NCBI RefSeq assembly: GCF_019249295.1
Contig: NZ_JAESDH010000004.1
Coordinates: 1-64,000 of the forward strand
Reading direction: 5' to 3'
Source: Alteromonas antoniana
GTDB lineage: Bacteria; Pseudomonadota; Gammaproteobacteria; Enterobacterales; Alteromonadaceae
Length of the DNA: 64,000 nucleotides
In this document: positions 10,414 through 20,117 of the stretch, piece by piece
Position numbering within the stretch: the first letter of the stretch is position 1
Layout: each line of letters opens with the position of its first letter
Program-made: the position numbers and the translations under genes
The notes under the pieces: model-generated
What the model was told of the DNA's origin: nothing
Database searches by the model: none
The model's input: the letters and a program-made list of their open reading frames with translations, nothing else

Positions 10414-12771
10414 ATGCACTCAGATTCCCCTAATGATTCCTGGGCAATTCGCTTCGCGCAATTTGTCCAGCGGTTTGGCACTATCAAGCTCAGCGTGTTG
10501 TTTGTGGTACTCACGTTACTGTTTACGTTGGGAGGCTCTTATGTCATCCGGGTATCAATGGGCAGTCAGGTCGACCCTGACGACTTTATCAGCGCCGTCG
10601 TACTGACTATGCTAAGCGCCCCCTGGGTGCTTTATTTCTTCAGCGAGCTGGTAAAGCAGCTTGAAAACTCAAGAGCGAACCTGAAAGAAGTGGTCAGTCA
10701 GCTTGAACGTTTACGTGAAGAGGATGTGTTTCTCAACCGTGAGCTGCAAAGCAACATTCGCCAGCTAAATCATGAAATCGAACAGCGCAAACATGCGCAG
10801 GAAGAACGCGAGGCGGTATTTAAAGATCTTGAGAAGGAAATTCAGGATAAATCACAACAGGAAGAGCAGGCCCGGCGTTTATCGACATTGCTTCGCTCAA
10901 TCATTGATGCCTCGCCGGATTTGATTTACTACCGTAACGAAGAGGGCCGCTTCGCTGGCTGTAACCGGGTTGCCGAGATGATGACAGGTAAAACCCAGGA
11001 AGAACTGCTGGGACTCACTCCGCACGATGTGTATGAAGAAGATCTGGCCCGCCAGGTGGTGGCAAGCGATCATGAAGTCCTTGAAACCAACGCCAGCATT
11101 ACTGAAGAACTGTGGCTGCGATTTGCTGATGGCCGCCGCCGTTACTTTGAAATGCGCAAGGTGCCGTTTTTCGACCAAGAGGGTAACCGGCTGGGCTTAC
11201 TGGCATTTGGCCGCGACATGACCGAGCGTAAGCAGGCAGAGAACGCGGCAGCAAAAGCCAGTACCGACAAAACCCGGTTTATCGCGACTATCAGCCACGA
11301 ATTACGCACACCGCTAAACGGCATTGTTGGATTAAGCCGCATGCTGCGCGATACCGAATTAAGTGAAGAGCAATTTAACTGGGTCAGTACCATCTACGCC
11401 AGTGCTATCACGCTGGGTAATATCTTCAATGACATTATCGACTTGGACAAGCTGGACAGAGATAAACTTGAGCTTAGTCTGAAAACGGTCTCGCTACGCG
11501 ACTTTACCGAAGAGCTCAGCAGCATCATTCGTCTGCTGGCACAGGACAAATCACTGGAGCTTATCACCACCATTGACGAGCCGTTGCCACAACTGGTTGA
11601 AGTAGATGGTACGCGCCTGCGTCAGATCCTGTGGAATATTCTGTTTAATGCCGTGAAGTTTACGCAGAAAGGTCATGTCAGCCTGACCGTCTCGGCCACC
11701 AGGCCGACCAATGACATCAGCGTGGTGACGTATGTCATTGAAGATACCGGCGTAGGGATCCCGGAAGAGGAAATCGATAAGATTTTCGCTATGTACTATC
11801 AGGTCGATCACCCAGACCACCAGTCTGCTACCGGCACCGGTATCGGTCTGGCCATCTGTAAGCAGATGGTGGACTTGATGAAAGGCGATATTCGCGTGAC
11901 CAGTAAGGTGGGCAACGGGACCCGGTTTGAGATTGAGTTGCCGCTACAGATTTCCAAACGCCCCATGCAGGTCGCGCAACTTCAGGTAACCGATCTGAAT
12001 ATATTGCTGGTGGAAGATATCGAATTGAATGTGATGGTTGCCAAGGCATTGCTTGAGAAATTGGGCCAACATGTCGATGTCGCCATGACTGGCCAGGAAG
12101 CTATCGATAAGGCAAGAGAAAATCAGTATGACCTGATCCTACTGGATATACAGCTTCCGGATATGACCGGCTTTGACGTGGCCAACACGCTGCACGAAGA
12201 GGAGCTGGTCATGGGAACGCCAATCGTTGCACTGACTGCGAATGTCATTAAGAAACGCGAAGAATATCTGCAAAACGGGATGGATGATATCATTGCCAAG
12301 CCAGTGAAAAAGAGTCGCGTTATTGAAGTGTTCAATGAGCTTTTCAGTTCACCTCCTGCGCCTGTTGAAGCGGAGGCGGATGAGCCAGCCAAGCCCGAAC
12401 CCGCGAAAAAGCTCACAAACATCCTTGATATGGATTTATTACAGATGCTGGTTGATACCATTGGCGAAGATATGGTGCGTGCGTCAGTAAAAGTATTCCA
12501 GGACAAAATGCCTGAATACATGGAAATATTGCAGCTGGCACTGAGTGCCGATGAAAAATCAGAGGTATGTTCGCAGGCGCATAAAATTAAGGGCGCAGCG
12601 GGCTCGGTGGGACTTGCAAGAGTGCAACGCATTGCCAATCAGATCCAGCAGGGCGATCATCCTGCCTGGTGGCAAAATGTGCACGACTGGGTAGAAGAGC
12701 TGCAAATGGCCGTCGCTCACGATATGAAAGCGCTGCACGGCTGGCTAAATGAACAAATGGTGGATGATTAA
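10414..12771 (+). CDS. arcB: Aerobic respiration control sensor kinase ArcB
   Basis: Tripartite hybrid sensor kinase that senses the quinone pool and phosphorylates ArcA when oxygen is scarce. The 785 residues compare with 778 in E. coli. Two membrane segments (about 25-45 and 58-77) lead to a coiled-coil linker, a PAS domain (about 155-280), a histidine kinase with H295 (ISHELRTPLNG), a receiver with D578 (LLDIQLPDMTG) and an Hpt domain with H723 (AHKIKGAAGS). Cys183 matches the redox cysteine C180 of E. coli, but the site of C241 is Tyr244 here (DGRRRYFEMRK). The stop codon abuts the GTG start of the next gene. Proximity to gltBD is also seen in E. coli, which supports orthology. Confidence 0.95.
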   Translation: MHSDSPNDSWAIRFAQFVQRFGTIKLSVLFVVLTLLFTLGGSYVIRVSMGSQVDPDDFISAVVLTMLSAPWVLYFFSELVKQLENSRANLKEVVSQLERLREEDVFLNRELQSNIRQLNHEIEQRKHAQEEREAVFKDLEKEIQDKSQQEEQARRLSTLLRSIIDASPDLIYYRNEEGRFAGCNRVAEMMTGKTQEELLGLTPHDVYEEDLARQVVASDHEVLETNASITEELWLRFADGRRRYFEMRKVPFFDQEGNRLGLLAFGRDMTERKQAENAAAKASTDKTRFIATISHELRTPLNGIVGLSRMLRDTELSEEQFNWVSTIYASAITLGNIFNDIIDLDKLDRDKLELSLKTVSLRDFTEELSSIIRLLAQDKSLELITTIDEPLPQLVEVDGTRLRQILWNILFNAVKFTQKGHVSLTVSATRPTNDISVVTYVIEDTGVGIPEEEIDKIFAMYYQVDHPDHQSATGTGIGLAICKQMVDLMKGDIRVTSKVGNGTRFEIELPLQISKRPMQVAQLQVTDLNILLVEDIELNVMVAKALLEKLGQHVDVAMTGQEAIDKARENQYDLILLDIQLPDMTGFDVANTLHEEELVMGTPIVALTANVIKKREEYLQNGMDDIIAKPVKKSRVIEVFNELFSSPPAPVEAEADEPAKPEPAKKLTNILDMDLLQMLVDTIGEDMVRASVKVFQDKMPEYMEILQLALSADEKSEVCSQAHKIKGAAGSVGLARVQRIANQIQQGDHPAWWQNVHDWVEELQMAVAHDMKALHGWLNEQMVDD

Positions 12772-13326
12772 GTGACCGATACACAACCCGATGCACCGCC
12801 ATTCTCTAATGCGCTGGTAACACCCGACGCCTTACCTGATGCACAGACACTGGAAACCAACCCGTTGTCGCCGCATTACCGGACACTGAACCTGGCCATC
12901 GTCAGCGTGGTGTTTTCACTTCTTTTGATAGCGATAACTGTTGTGCGGTTTCAGCAGTTTATTCCGGCAGCAGAAGGGCTGGTGAAAGTGTATCCTTTTG
13001 TTGTAGTGATACTTGCTGCGCTTGGTGTGTTGTCATTCCTGTACCATGTCTTTGCCGATCCACTAATCCGCTATGCAGTCCGTGAGCAGGATCTCATTTT
13101 GCAAAAAGGACTGTTTTTCCGGGCTACCGTGTGCCAGCCTATTTTGCGGGTACAGCATATTGAGTTAAAGCGTGGCCCGCTGGATCGTATAGCTAACATG
13201 GCTAAGCTGCAGGTGTATTCTGCCGGCGGCAGCGCACATACGTTTGAAATACCAGGTCTACCGGTAACGCGTGCCCAGCAGTTGCGCCAGTTCATTCTTG
13301 ATCACAAAGATCTTGATGCCCGATGA
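12772..13326 (+). CDS. bPH2-domain membrane protein, YdbS-like
   Basis: A 184-residue protein with a proline-rich N-terminus, two membrane segments (about 39-58 and 73-94) and one bacterial PH domain (bPH2, residues about 98-180) containing the typical pattern of a tract exposed after the membrane (YAVREQDLILQKGLFF) and ILRVQHIE. The molecular role of this family is not established; YdbS/YdbT pairs are widespread. The GTG start follows the arcB stop codon directly, and the ATG of the next gene overlaps its stop by 4 bp, so translation of all three is probably coupled. Confidence 0.8.
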   Translation: MTDTQPDAPPFSNALVTPDALPDAQTLETNPLSPHYRTLNLAIVSVVFSLLLIAITVVRFQQFIPAAEGLVKVYPFVVVILAALGVLSFLYHVFADPLIRYAVREQDLILQKGLFFRATVCQPILRVQHIELKRGPLDRIANMAKLQVYSAGGSAHTFEIPGLPVTRAQQLRQFILDHKDLDAR

Positions 13327-14906
13327 GTGAGCCTTCGATGGATACCGTTTCCGACAAGGAGTCCGTATCGACCACTGCTGTCGAGACCGGAGAGCAGTGG
13401 CAGCGACTCTCACCGATTTCTATTCTTTACTTTACTGCCAGCAACATTAAGAAACTGGCGCAATTTCTGATTTATGTTGTTCCGGCTGTGGCCGTTACGG
13501 CAAATGTGCTGGACTTGAAAGACTCTCCTTACGTCATTCCGGTAGCGCTTCTGCTGCTGGTATCACTGTCAGTCAGCGGCGTTATCAGTTACTTCTTCTA
13601 TCACTTCCGGATTAGTGAACAACACGTTGAGGTGAAAGACGGTGTGTTCAACCGACGGCATATGAACCTGCCTTTCTGGCGCATCCAGAACGTAAAAATT
13701 GAGCAGCCCATTTACTATCGTCCCATGCAGTTTGCGCTGGTGATTCTGGACACTGCAGGAAGCGCTCAGGAAGAAGCCAAAATTGTCGCCGTACCGCTGA
13801 GTTATGCGCAGGCACTAAGAAAGCAGATCCTGGCGTACCATACCGATGAAAAGCCCGTCGCTGCGCAAGAGGAAAGTAAGCAGGCGAGTGCAGGTGAGGA
13901 CGAAGAGGTGCTGACCCGGCGCAAGATCCGTGATTTGATTATTCACGGGATCACCAATAACCGGGTCTGGATTATCTTAGGTGCGGCAGCGCCGTTTTAT
14001 GATTCCATTTCAGATGTTGTCTTTCGCTGGCTGAATGCCCGGGGGCTGAATCTTGAACAACTTATTAGTGAGCAAACCGCTGCCTGGTGGCAAATCGGCT
14101 TGTATACCCTGACTCTGTTGATGCTGATTATGGCCTTGCTGGCGTTGCTATCGGTAGGTGGTGCACTGCTGACTTTCTATGACTATACCTTAAGCCGGGA
14201 TGGCGATCGTTATATACGGCGAAGCGGTTTGCTCAATAAACAGGAAGTCAGCATGCGTCAGTCACGCATTCAGATGGTAACGGCGAAGCAGGACTGGCTG
14301 GACAACATTCTGGGCAGGGTGAACCTTTATTTCGAGCAGAATACGTCAGGTAACCAGCAGCAACAGGCTGAGTTAATGTCGCCCAATAAGCTGCTGGTAC
14401 CTTCTGTCACTATCAAAGAAACACAAGCGCTGGTGAAAGAGGCGATGCCAGAAAGCCAGCTGTATGAAACCACTTACCAACCAGTATCACTGCGTTATTT
14501 GTGGCACTGGCTGGGCGTATGGGTGTGGCCGCCGACCCTACTTATCGTTGGCATTTACCTTTACAACCAGGCATGGGAGCTGGCAATAGGCACCAGTGTT
14601 GTTGCGGTGCTACTGTCGCTTATTCTGGTTTTGCGCTGGTGGCGCTGGGGCTATGGGGATGATGCCAGATACGTGTATGTAAGAAGTGGGCGTATCGGGC
14701 TGGACTACCAGTGCTTTGAGAAATACAAAGTACAGCAGGTGAAAGTGAGTCAGAGTTTACTGATGAAAAGGCGCAAGGTGGCGACGTTAAATGTGTTGCT
14801 GGCCAGCGGAAATATCACGATACCCTACATGCCCGAGCAAAATGCCTGGAAACTGGCAAATGAACTGCTTTATGTGGCAGAGAAAAGCCGGCGCTCCTGG
14901 ATGTGA
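13323..14906 (+). CDS. bPH2-domain membrane protein, YdbT-like
   Basis: Partner of the preceding gene, 527 residues, overlapping it by 4 bp (ATGA). It has several membrane segments (about 37-60, 70-96, 256-286, 397-420 and 424-444) separated by three soluble stretches that each look like a bPH2 domain: after the second helix (VEVKDGVFNRRHMNLPFWRIQNVKIEQ), after the central helices (RYIRRSGLLNKQEV with RQSRIQMV) and at the C-terminus (YVYVRSGRIG). Function unknown; the family architecture suggests an envelope or membrane-stress role. A GC-rich hairpin covers its stop codon. Confidence 0.8.
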   Translation: MSEPSMDTVSDKESVSTTAVETGEQWQRLSPISILYFTASNIKKLAQFLIYVVPAVAVTANVLDLKDSPYVIPVALLLLVSLSVSGVISYFFYHFRISEQHVEVKDGVFNRRHMNLPFWRIQNVKIEQPIYYRPMQFALVILDTAGSAQEEAKIVAVPLSYAQALRKQILAYHTDEKPVAAQEESKQASAGEDEEVLTRRKIRDLIIHGITNNRVWIILGAAAPFYDSISDVVFRWLNARGLNLEQLISEQTAAWWQIGLYTLTLLMLIMALLALLSVGGALLTFYDYTLSRDGDRYIRRSGLLNKQEVSMRQSRIQMVTAKQDWLDNILGRVNLYFEQNTSGNQQQQAELMSPNKLLVPSVTIKETQALVKEAMPESQLYETTYQPVSLRYLWHWLGVWVWPPTLLIVGIYLYNQAWELAIGTSVVAVLLSLILVLRWWRWGYGDDARYVYVRSGRIGLDYQCFEKYKVQQVKVSQSLLMKRRKVATLNVLLASGNITIPYMPEQNAWKLANELLYVAEKSRRSWM

Positions 14907-14922
14907 TTCTAAAAGCGCCGGC
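14887..14922 (+). terminator. Hairpin overlapping the end of the ydbT-like gene
   Basis: A perfect 9-bp GC-rich stem, GCCGGCGCT (14887-14895) with AGCGCCGGC (14914-14922), spans the stop codon. The T-run after it is poor (GTGTTAAT), so it may stabilise or end the arcB operon transcript, or end the convergent prp transcript. Confidence 0.45.
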
Positions 14923-14926
14923 GTGT

Positions 14927-14942
14927 TAATACCAATCTCATA
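14927..14942. repeat. Solo end of the TAATACCAAT repeat family
   Basis: TTAATACCAATCTCAT in the gap between the ydbT-like gene and prpF matches the outer end of the repeats at 24.05 kb and 46.33 kb in its first 12 bases. No inverted partner is evident nearby. Confidence 0.35.
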
Positions 14943-14976
14943 CCATGACAAATTGGGACAAGGTCAGAGCATCGCT

Positions 14977-16158
14977 TTAGAAGCTGTCTTCCGGTATGCG
15001 CACCCAGCCTTCCATCAGAATACGGGCAGAGCGACTCATTACCGCCTTGGTAACCTGCCACTGGTCATCGATATTTTTCGCTTCTGCACCCACGCGCAGG
15101 GTGCCTGACGGATGCCCGAATACTACCGCATCCCGTTCACCGCCTCCTGCTGCGCGGTTTACCAGCGTGCCCGAAATGGCTGCGGCGGTACCAATGGCAA
15201 CCGCCGCGGTACCCATCATGGCGTGATGCAGTTTGCCCATCGACATCGCACGTACTAACAGGTCAATCTCATTGCCAAGCACGTCTTTGCCACTGGAGGC
15301 TTTGTAATCGCGAGGGGGAGCAACCATGGCCACTTTTGGCGTGTGCTGACGTGAGGCCGCTTCACCCACATCGCTGATAAGCCCCATTTTGACGGCACCG
15401 TGCGCGCGAATGGCTTCAAACATAGCCAGAGCATCAGGACTCTCATTAATATCGCCCTGCAGCTCGGTACCGGTATAACCGATGTCCTGGGCGTTGACGA
15501 AGATAGTAGGAATGCCAGCGTTGATCATGGTGGCCTCAAAGGTACCCACGCCCGGAACATCAAGCTTGTCCACCAGGCGTCCGGTAGGGAACAAGGCACC
15601 GTCGCCGTCTGCCGGATCCATAAATTCAATCTGCACTTCGGCGGCAGGGAACGTCACGCCATCGAGTTCAAAGTCACCGGTTTCCTGCACTCCACCGTTA
15701 GTGATTGGCACATGGGCAATAATGGCTTTTTCGATATTTACCTGCCAAATCCGTATTACCGTAATGCCGTTTTCCGGGATGCGGTTGCTGTCCACCAGGC
15801 CGTTGTTGATCGCAAACGCGCCAACAGCGGCAGTCAGGTTGCCACAGTTGCCGCTCCAGTCGACAAAAGGCTTGTCGATGGCGACCTGACCGAACAGGTA
15901 ATCGACATCAAAACCGTCTTTTTCGCTTTTGCTTACAATCACAGTTTTACTGGTGCTGGATGTTGCGCCGCCCATGCCGTCAGTCTGTTTCTGGTAAGGA
16001 TCCGGGCTGCCAATGACGCGCAGCAGCATGGCGTCGCGAGCGGGGCCGGGTTGCTGCGCGCGTTCCGGCAAATCTGTCAGATTAAAAAATACGCCTTTAC
16101 TGGTACCGCCTCGCATATAGGTGGCAGGTATACGTGTCTGTGGAGGATGCGCCTTCAT
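14977..16158 (-). CDS. prpF: 2-methylaconitate cis-trans isomerase PrpF
   Basis: Works with AcnD in the methylcitrate cycle: AcnD makes 2-methyl-trans-aconitate and PrpF isomerises it to the cis form. The 393 residues from the chosen start fit the family (about 395). The N-terminal MRGGTSKGVFF stretch and the NCGNLTAAVG motif are typical of this diaminopimelate-epimerase-fold family. I start at the ATG at 16158 (MKAHPPQ) because AGGAGCTCC lies just upstream; an in-frame codon at 16194 would add 12 unlikely residues. Last gene of the leftward prp operon, separated from acnD by an intrinsic terminator. Confidence 0.93.
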   Translation of the reverse strand: MKAHPPQTRIPATYMRGGTSKGVFFNLTDLPERAQQPGPARDAMLLRVIGSPDPYQKQTDGMGGATSSTSKTVIVSKSEKDGFDVDYLFGQVAIDKPFVDWSGNCGNLTAAVGAFAINNGLVDSNRIPENGITVIRIWQVNIEKAIIAHVPITNGGVQETGDFELDGVTFPAAEVQIEFMDPADGDGALFPTGRLVDKLDVPGVGTFEATMINAGIPTIFVNAQDIGYTGTELQGDINESPDALAMFEAIRAHGAVKMGLISDVGEAASRQHTPKVAMVAPPRDYKASSGKDVLGNEIDLLVRAMSMGKLHHAMMGTAAVAIGTAAAISGTLVNRAAGGGERDAVVFGHPSGTLRVGAEAKNIDDQWQVTKAVMSRSARILMEGWVRIPEDSF

Positions 16159-16211
16159 TCTTGGAGCTCCTGAAAAAATGTTGCAGCTAGTCACTGCGAA
16201 TCAAATAAAAA

Positions 16212-16246
16212 CGCCGGCAGTATTGTGATAACACGTGTTGCCGGCG
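16212..16246 (-). terminator. Terminator between acnD and prpF
   Basis: CGCCGGCA and TGCCGGCG form an 8-bp perfect stem. Read leftward it is followed by TTTTTATTTG, a proper T-tract. It lies in the 121-bp gap between acnD and prpF and would reduce prpF expression from the operon promoter. Confidence 0.7.
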
Positions 16247-16279
16247 CACGTTTATTAGCGTTTGGCGATGTACACCTGC

Positions 16280-18880
16280 TTAGCTTACCGCTTCCTCAGC
16301 TTCCAGGAAGTCCTTGGCAAAGCGTTGCAGCACACCACCGGCCTCGTAAATGGATACCTCTTCACCGGTATCCAGTCGGCAGGTGACTGGCACTTCCATT
16401 GGCTCGCCGTCTGCAGGATGTATCACCAATGTCAGGGTAGCGCCTGCTGAAGGCGTTCCTTTCACATCATAGGTCTCGGTGCCATCCAGCCCGAGCGTCT
16501 TGCGTGTTGTGCCAGGTTTAAACTCAAGTGGTAGTACACCCATACCAATTAAGTTAGTGCGGTGAATACGCTCAAACCCTTCGGCAACAATCACTTCGAC
16601 ACCCGCAAGGCGTACACCTTTGGCCGCCCAGTCACGGGAAGAGCCTTGGCCATAGTCCGCGCCAGCCACGATGATTAGCGGCTGTTTTCGCTGCATGTAG
16701 GCTTCAATCGCTTCCCACATACGCACGACTTTACCTTCGGGCTCAATGCGCGCCAGCGACCCCTGTTTTACCTCGCCATCTTCAATCACCATTTCGTTGA
16801 AAACTTTTGGATTCGCCAGCGTCGCCCGTTGTGCGGTTAAGTGATCGCCGCGGTGGGTCGCATAAGAGTTGAAGTCCTCTTCCGGCAAGCCCATTTTGGC
16901 CAGGTATTCACCTGCGGCACTGGTTGGCAAAATGGCATTGGACGGTGACAGGTGATCGGTAGTGATGTTGTCACCCAGGATCGCCAGTGGTCGCATACCC
17001 GTCATGGTGCGCTCAGCGTCCATCGCGCCTTCCCAGTAAGGAGGACGACGAATATAGGTGCTTTGCTCACGCCAGTTGTACAGTGGGTTGATGTCTTTAC
17101 CGTAATCCACTTTTAAGTCGAACATTGGCTCGTAGACTTTGCGGAAATGCTCTGGCTTCACATACTCAGACACAATGGCATCGATTTCTTCATCAGTCGG
17201 CCAGAGGTCTTTCAGTGTGACAGGGTTACCGTCAGGGTCGATACCCAGCACATCTTTTTCAATATCAAAACGCACCGTACCGGCAATCGCGTAGGCAACT
17301 ACCAGCGGCGGTGAGGCCAAGAATGCCTGTTTGGCGTAAGGGTGAATGCGGCCGTCAAAGTTGCGGTTACCCGACAGTACAGCAGTGGAATACAGATCGC
17401 GGTCGATAATTTCCTGTTGGATAGCCGGGTCCAGCGCGCCGCTCATCCCGTTACAGGTAGTACAGGCAAATGCCACCACGCCGAAGCCCAGTGATTCCAG
17501 CTCTGGCAACAGGTTCGCCTCTTCCAGATACAGCTGAACCGCTTTGGAGCCCGGTGCCAGTGAGGTTTTTACCCATGGCTTGCGGGTCAGGCCATGCTTG
17601 TTGGCATTGCGGGCCAGCAGGCCGGCGGCAATTACGTTACGCGGGTTACTGGTATTGGTACAACTGGTGATAGCGGCAATGATGACCGCGCCATCCGGCA
17701 TTTTACCGTCTTCCGGGTTTTCGATATGTTTGGCGATACCGCGCGCTGATAAGTCGCTGGTCGGTAAACGGGCATGCGGGTTCGATGGCCCTGCCATGTT
17801 GCGCCCGACGCTGGATAAATCAAATGTCAGCACACGCTCATATTCGGCCGTTTCCAGCGAGTCTGCCCACAGGCCGGTGTGCTTGGCGTAGTTTTCTACC
17901 AGCTCAACCTGCTCGTCTTCACGACCAGTCAGTTTCAGGTAATCAATGGTCTGTTCGTCAATGTAGAACATGGCGGCAGATGCACCGTATTCCGGCGTCA
18001 TATTCGAAATAGTGGCGCGGTCACCCAGCGTCAGGTGGCTGGCACCTTCGCCATAAAACTCCAGATAGGCCGAAACCACGCGTTCTTTACGTAAAAACTC
18101 GGTCAGTGCCAGTACGATATCGGTGGCAGTGATACCTGGCTGCGGTTTGCCGGTTAGCTCAACACCCACAATGTCAGGCAGGCGCAGATACGACGCACGC
18201 CCTAACATTACGCTTTCGGCTTCAAGGCCACCTACGCCAAGCGCAATAACGCCTAATGCATCAACATGCGGCGTATGGCTGTCGGTACCTACCAATGTAT
18301 CCGGGAAGGCTACACCGTCACGGGCCTGGATCACTGGTGACATCTTTTCCAGGTTAATCTGGTGCATGATGCCGTTACCCGGCGGGATCACATCCACATT
18401 TTTAAACGCGGTTTTGGTCCAGTTGATAAAGTGGAAACGGTCATCGTTTCTACGGTCTTCAATCGCCCGGTTTTTTTCAAACGCGTCTTTTTCAAAACCA
18501 GCGTGCTCAACGGCAAGTGAGTGGTCCACGATAAGCTGTGTAGGCACTACCGGATTTACCTTGGCCGGATCGCCACCTTTTTCGGCGATAGCGTCACGTA
18601 AGCCTGCCAGGTCCACCAGTGCGGTTTGGCCAAGAATATCATGGCACACTACGCGGGCAGGGAACCACGGAAAGTCGAGATCGCGCTTGCGATAAATCAG
18701 CTGTTTCAGTGAATCGTTAAGCACGTTCGGGTCGCAGCGTCTGACCAGATTTTCAGCCAGCACGCGAGAGGTGTAAGGCAGTTTTTCATAAGCACCCGGC
18801 TCAATAGCGTTCACAGCCTCGCGGGTGTCAAAATAATCCAGCTTGCTGCCGGGTAACGGTTTGCGGTAATCAGTATTCAT
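16280..18880 (-). CDS. acnD: 2-methylcitrate dehydratase, Fe/S-dependent (AcnD)
   Basis: Aconitase-family enzyme that dehydrates 2-methylcitrate in propionate breakdown. The length, 866 residues, fits AcnD. Iron-sulfur cysteines are visible in ITSCTNTSNPRNV and in FACTTCNGMSG; the C-terminal swivel domain has GADYGQGSSRDWAAKG and RIHRTNLIGMG. The family is close to AcnA, but the prpC and prpF neighbours identify it as the methylcitrate version. It follows prpC by 68 bp, and that gap contains a 9-bp stem. Confidence 0.95.
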   Translation of the reverse strand: MNTDYRKPLPGSKLDYFDTREAVNAIEPGAYEKLPYTSRVLAENLVRRCDPNVLNDSLKQLIYRKRDLDFPWFPARVVCHDILGQTALVDLAGLRDAIAEKGGDPAKVNPVVPTQLIVDHSLAVEHAGFEKDAFEKNRAIEDRRNDDRFHFINWTKTAFKNVDVIPPGNGIMHQINLEKMSPVIQARDGVAFPDTLVGTDSHTPHVDALGVIALGVGGLEAESVMLGRASYLRLPDIVGVELTGKPQPGITATDIVLALTEFLRKERVVSAYLEFYGEGASHLTLGDRATISNMTPEYGASAAMFYIDEQTIDYLKLTGREDEQVELVENYAKHTGLWADSLETAEYERVLTFDLSSVGRNMAGPSNPHARLPTSDLSARGIAKHIENPEDGKMPDGAVIIAAITSCTNTSNPRNVIAAGLLARNANKHGLTRKPWVKTSLAPGSKAVQLYLEEANLLPELESLGFGVVAFACTTCNGMSGALDPAIQQEIIDRDLYSTAVLSGNRNFDGRIHPYAKQAFLASPPLVVAYAIAGTVRFDIEKDVLGIDPDGNPVTLKDLWPTDEEIDAIVSEYVKPEHFRKVYEPMFDLKVDYGKDINPLYNWREQSTYIRRPPYWEGAMDAERTMTGMRPLAILGDNITTDHLSPSNAILPTSAAGEYLAKMGLPEEDFNSYATHRGDHLTAQRATLANPKVFNEMVIEDGEVKQGSLARIEPEGKVVRMWEAIEAYMQRKQPLIIVAGADYGQGSSRDWAAKGVRLAGVEVIVAEGFERIHRTNLIGMGVLPLEFKPGTTRKTLGLDGTETYDVKGTPSAGATLTLVIHPADGEPMEVPVTCRLDTGEEVSIYEAGGVLQRFAKDFLEAEEAVS

Positions 18881-18902
18881 AATAGTCCCTCAAGGTTGTC
18901 CT

Positions 18903-18935
18903 GACGCCACCTGTGCCTGAAAAACGGGTGGCGTC
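18903..18935 (-). other. Intercistronic hairpin prpC-acnD
   Basis: GACGCCACC (18903-18911) pairs perfectly with GGTGGCGTC (18927-18935). No T-run follows on the operon strand, so it is more likely an mRNA-stabilising or processing structure than a terminator. Confidence 0.5.
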
Positions 18936-18948
18936 ATATGAGACAGTA

Positions 18949-20070
18949 TTAGCGTTCAGCGATAGGCGTAACAGTACGTAAATCTTCGCCTGTGTACTCT
19001 GCTGAAGGACGGATGATACGGTTGTCAGCGCGCTGCTCCATCACGTGTGCGGCCCAGCCGGTCAGTCGCGACATGACGAAAATGGGGGTAAACAACTTGG
19101 TGGGAATGCCCATGAAGTTGTACGCAGATGCATGGAAGAAATCAGCGTTGCAGAACAGTTTCTTCTCTCGCCACATCACTTCTTCACAACGTACCGATAC
19201 CGGATACAGCACCTCATCACCGACATCTTTTGACAGTTTTTCTGACCAGCCTTTGATGATTTCATTACGCGGATCTGACTCGGAATAAATGGCATGCCCG
19301 AAGCCCATGATTTTCTCTTTGCGCTCCAGTTTGCCCATCATTTCTTTTTCAGCATGATCAGGCGAGGTAAAGCCTTCAATCATTTCCATGGCGGCTTCGT
19401 TAGCACCACCGTGTAACGGGCCGCGCAGTGAACCAATCGCGCCGGTTACGCAGGAATGCATATCGGATAAGGTGGATGCACATACGCGCGCGGTAAAGGT
19501 CGATGCGTTAAACTCATGCTCTGCATACAGAATTAATGACACGTGCATCACCTGCTCGTGCAGTTCCTTGGGCTTCTCGCCATGCAGCATATGCAGAAAG
19601 TGTGAGCCGATGGAGTCGTCATCGGTTTCTACATCGATTTTTACGCCGTCGTGACTGAAGCGATACCAGTAACAAATAATGCTAGGGAAGCAAGCCAGCA
19701 TGCGATCAGTCACATCCTGCTGCTCTTCGAAATCCGTTTCGGTTTCCAGGTTACCCAGCATCGAACAGCCGGTACGCAGTACGTCCATCGGGTGCGCTTC
19801 TTTTGGTATGCGCTCCAGTACGTCTTTTAGCGCTTGCGGCAGGCCGCGCAGACCACGTAACTTTTCTTTGTAAGCATCCAGCTCGTTCTGAGTAGGCAGG
19901 TTGCCTTTCAGAATCAGGTACGCCACCTCTTCAAACTGGCAGTGATTCGCTAAATCTTTTACATCATAACCACGGTAGGTCAGACCTGAGCCGGTTTGTC
20001 CTACGGTAGACAGTGCTGTTTTTCCTGCTACCTGGCCGCGCAGGCCTGCGCCAGAGAGTTGTTTAGCCAT
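18949..20070 (-). CDS. prpC: 2-methylcitrate synthase
   Basis: Condenses propionyl-CoA with oxaloacetate to 2-methylcitrate, the entry step of the cycle. The 373-residue citrate-synthase-fold protein shows LTYRGYDVKDLA near the N-terminus, the active-site region SLRGPLHGGANEAAMEM (catalytic His), GFGHAIYSESDPR and the downstream catalytic Asp region (NADFFHASAYNFMGIP). The length and short N-terminus match PrpC rather than housekeeping GltA, as do its neighbours. An AGGAGA ribosome site precedes the ATG. Confidence 0.95.
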   Translation of the reverse strand: MAKQLSGAGLRGQVAGKTALSTVGQTGSGLTYRGYDVKDLANHCQFEEVAYLILKGNLPTQNELDAYKEKLRGLRGLPQALKDVLERIPKEAHPMDVLRTGCSMLGNLETETDFEEQQDVTDRMLACFPSIICYWYRFSHDGVKIDVETDDDSIGSHFLHMLHGEKPKELHEQVMHVSLILYAEHEFNASTFTARVCASTLSDMHSCVTGAIGSLRGPLHGGANEAAMEMIEGFTSPDHAEKEMMGKLERKEKIMGFGHAIYSESDPRNEIIKGWSEKLSKDVGDEVLYPVSVRCEEVMWREKKLFCNADFFHASAYNFMGIPTKLFTPIFVMSRLTGWAAHVMEQRADNRIIRPSAEYTGEDLRTVTPIAER

Positions 20071-20117
20071 GGATAAATCTCCTGATGTTTAATTTGTTGT
20101 AGAGTCTTGTATGGCAA

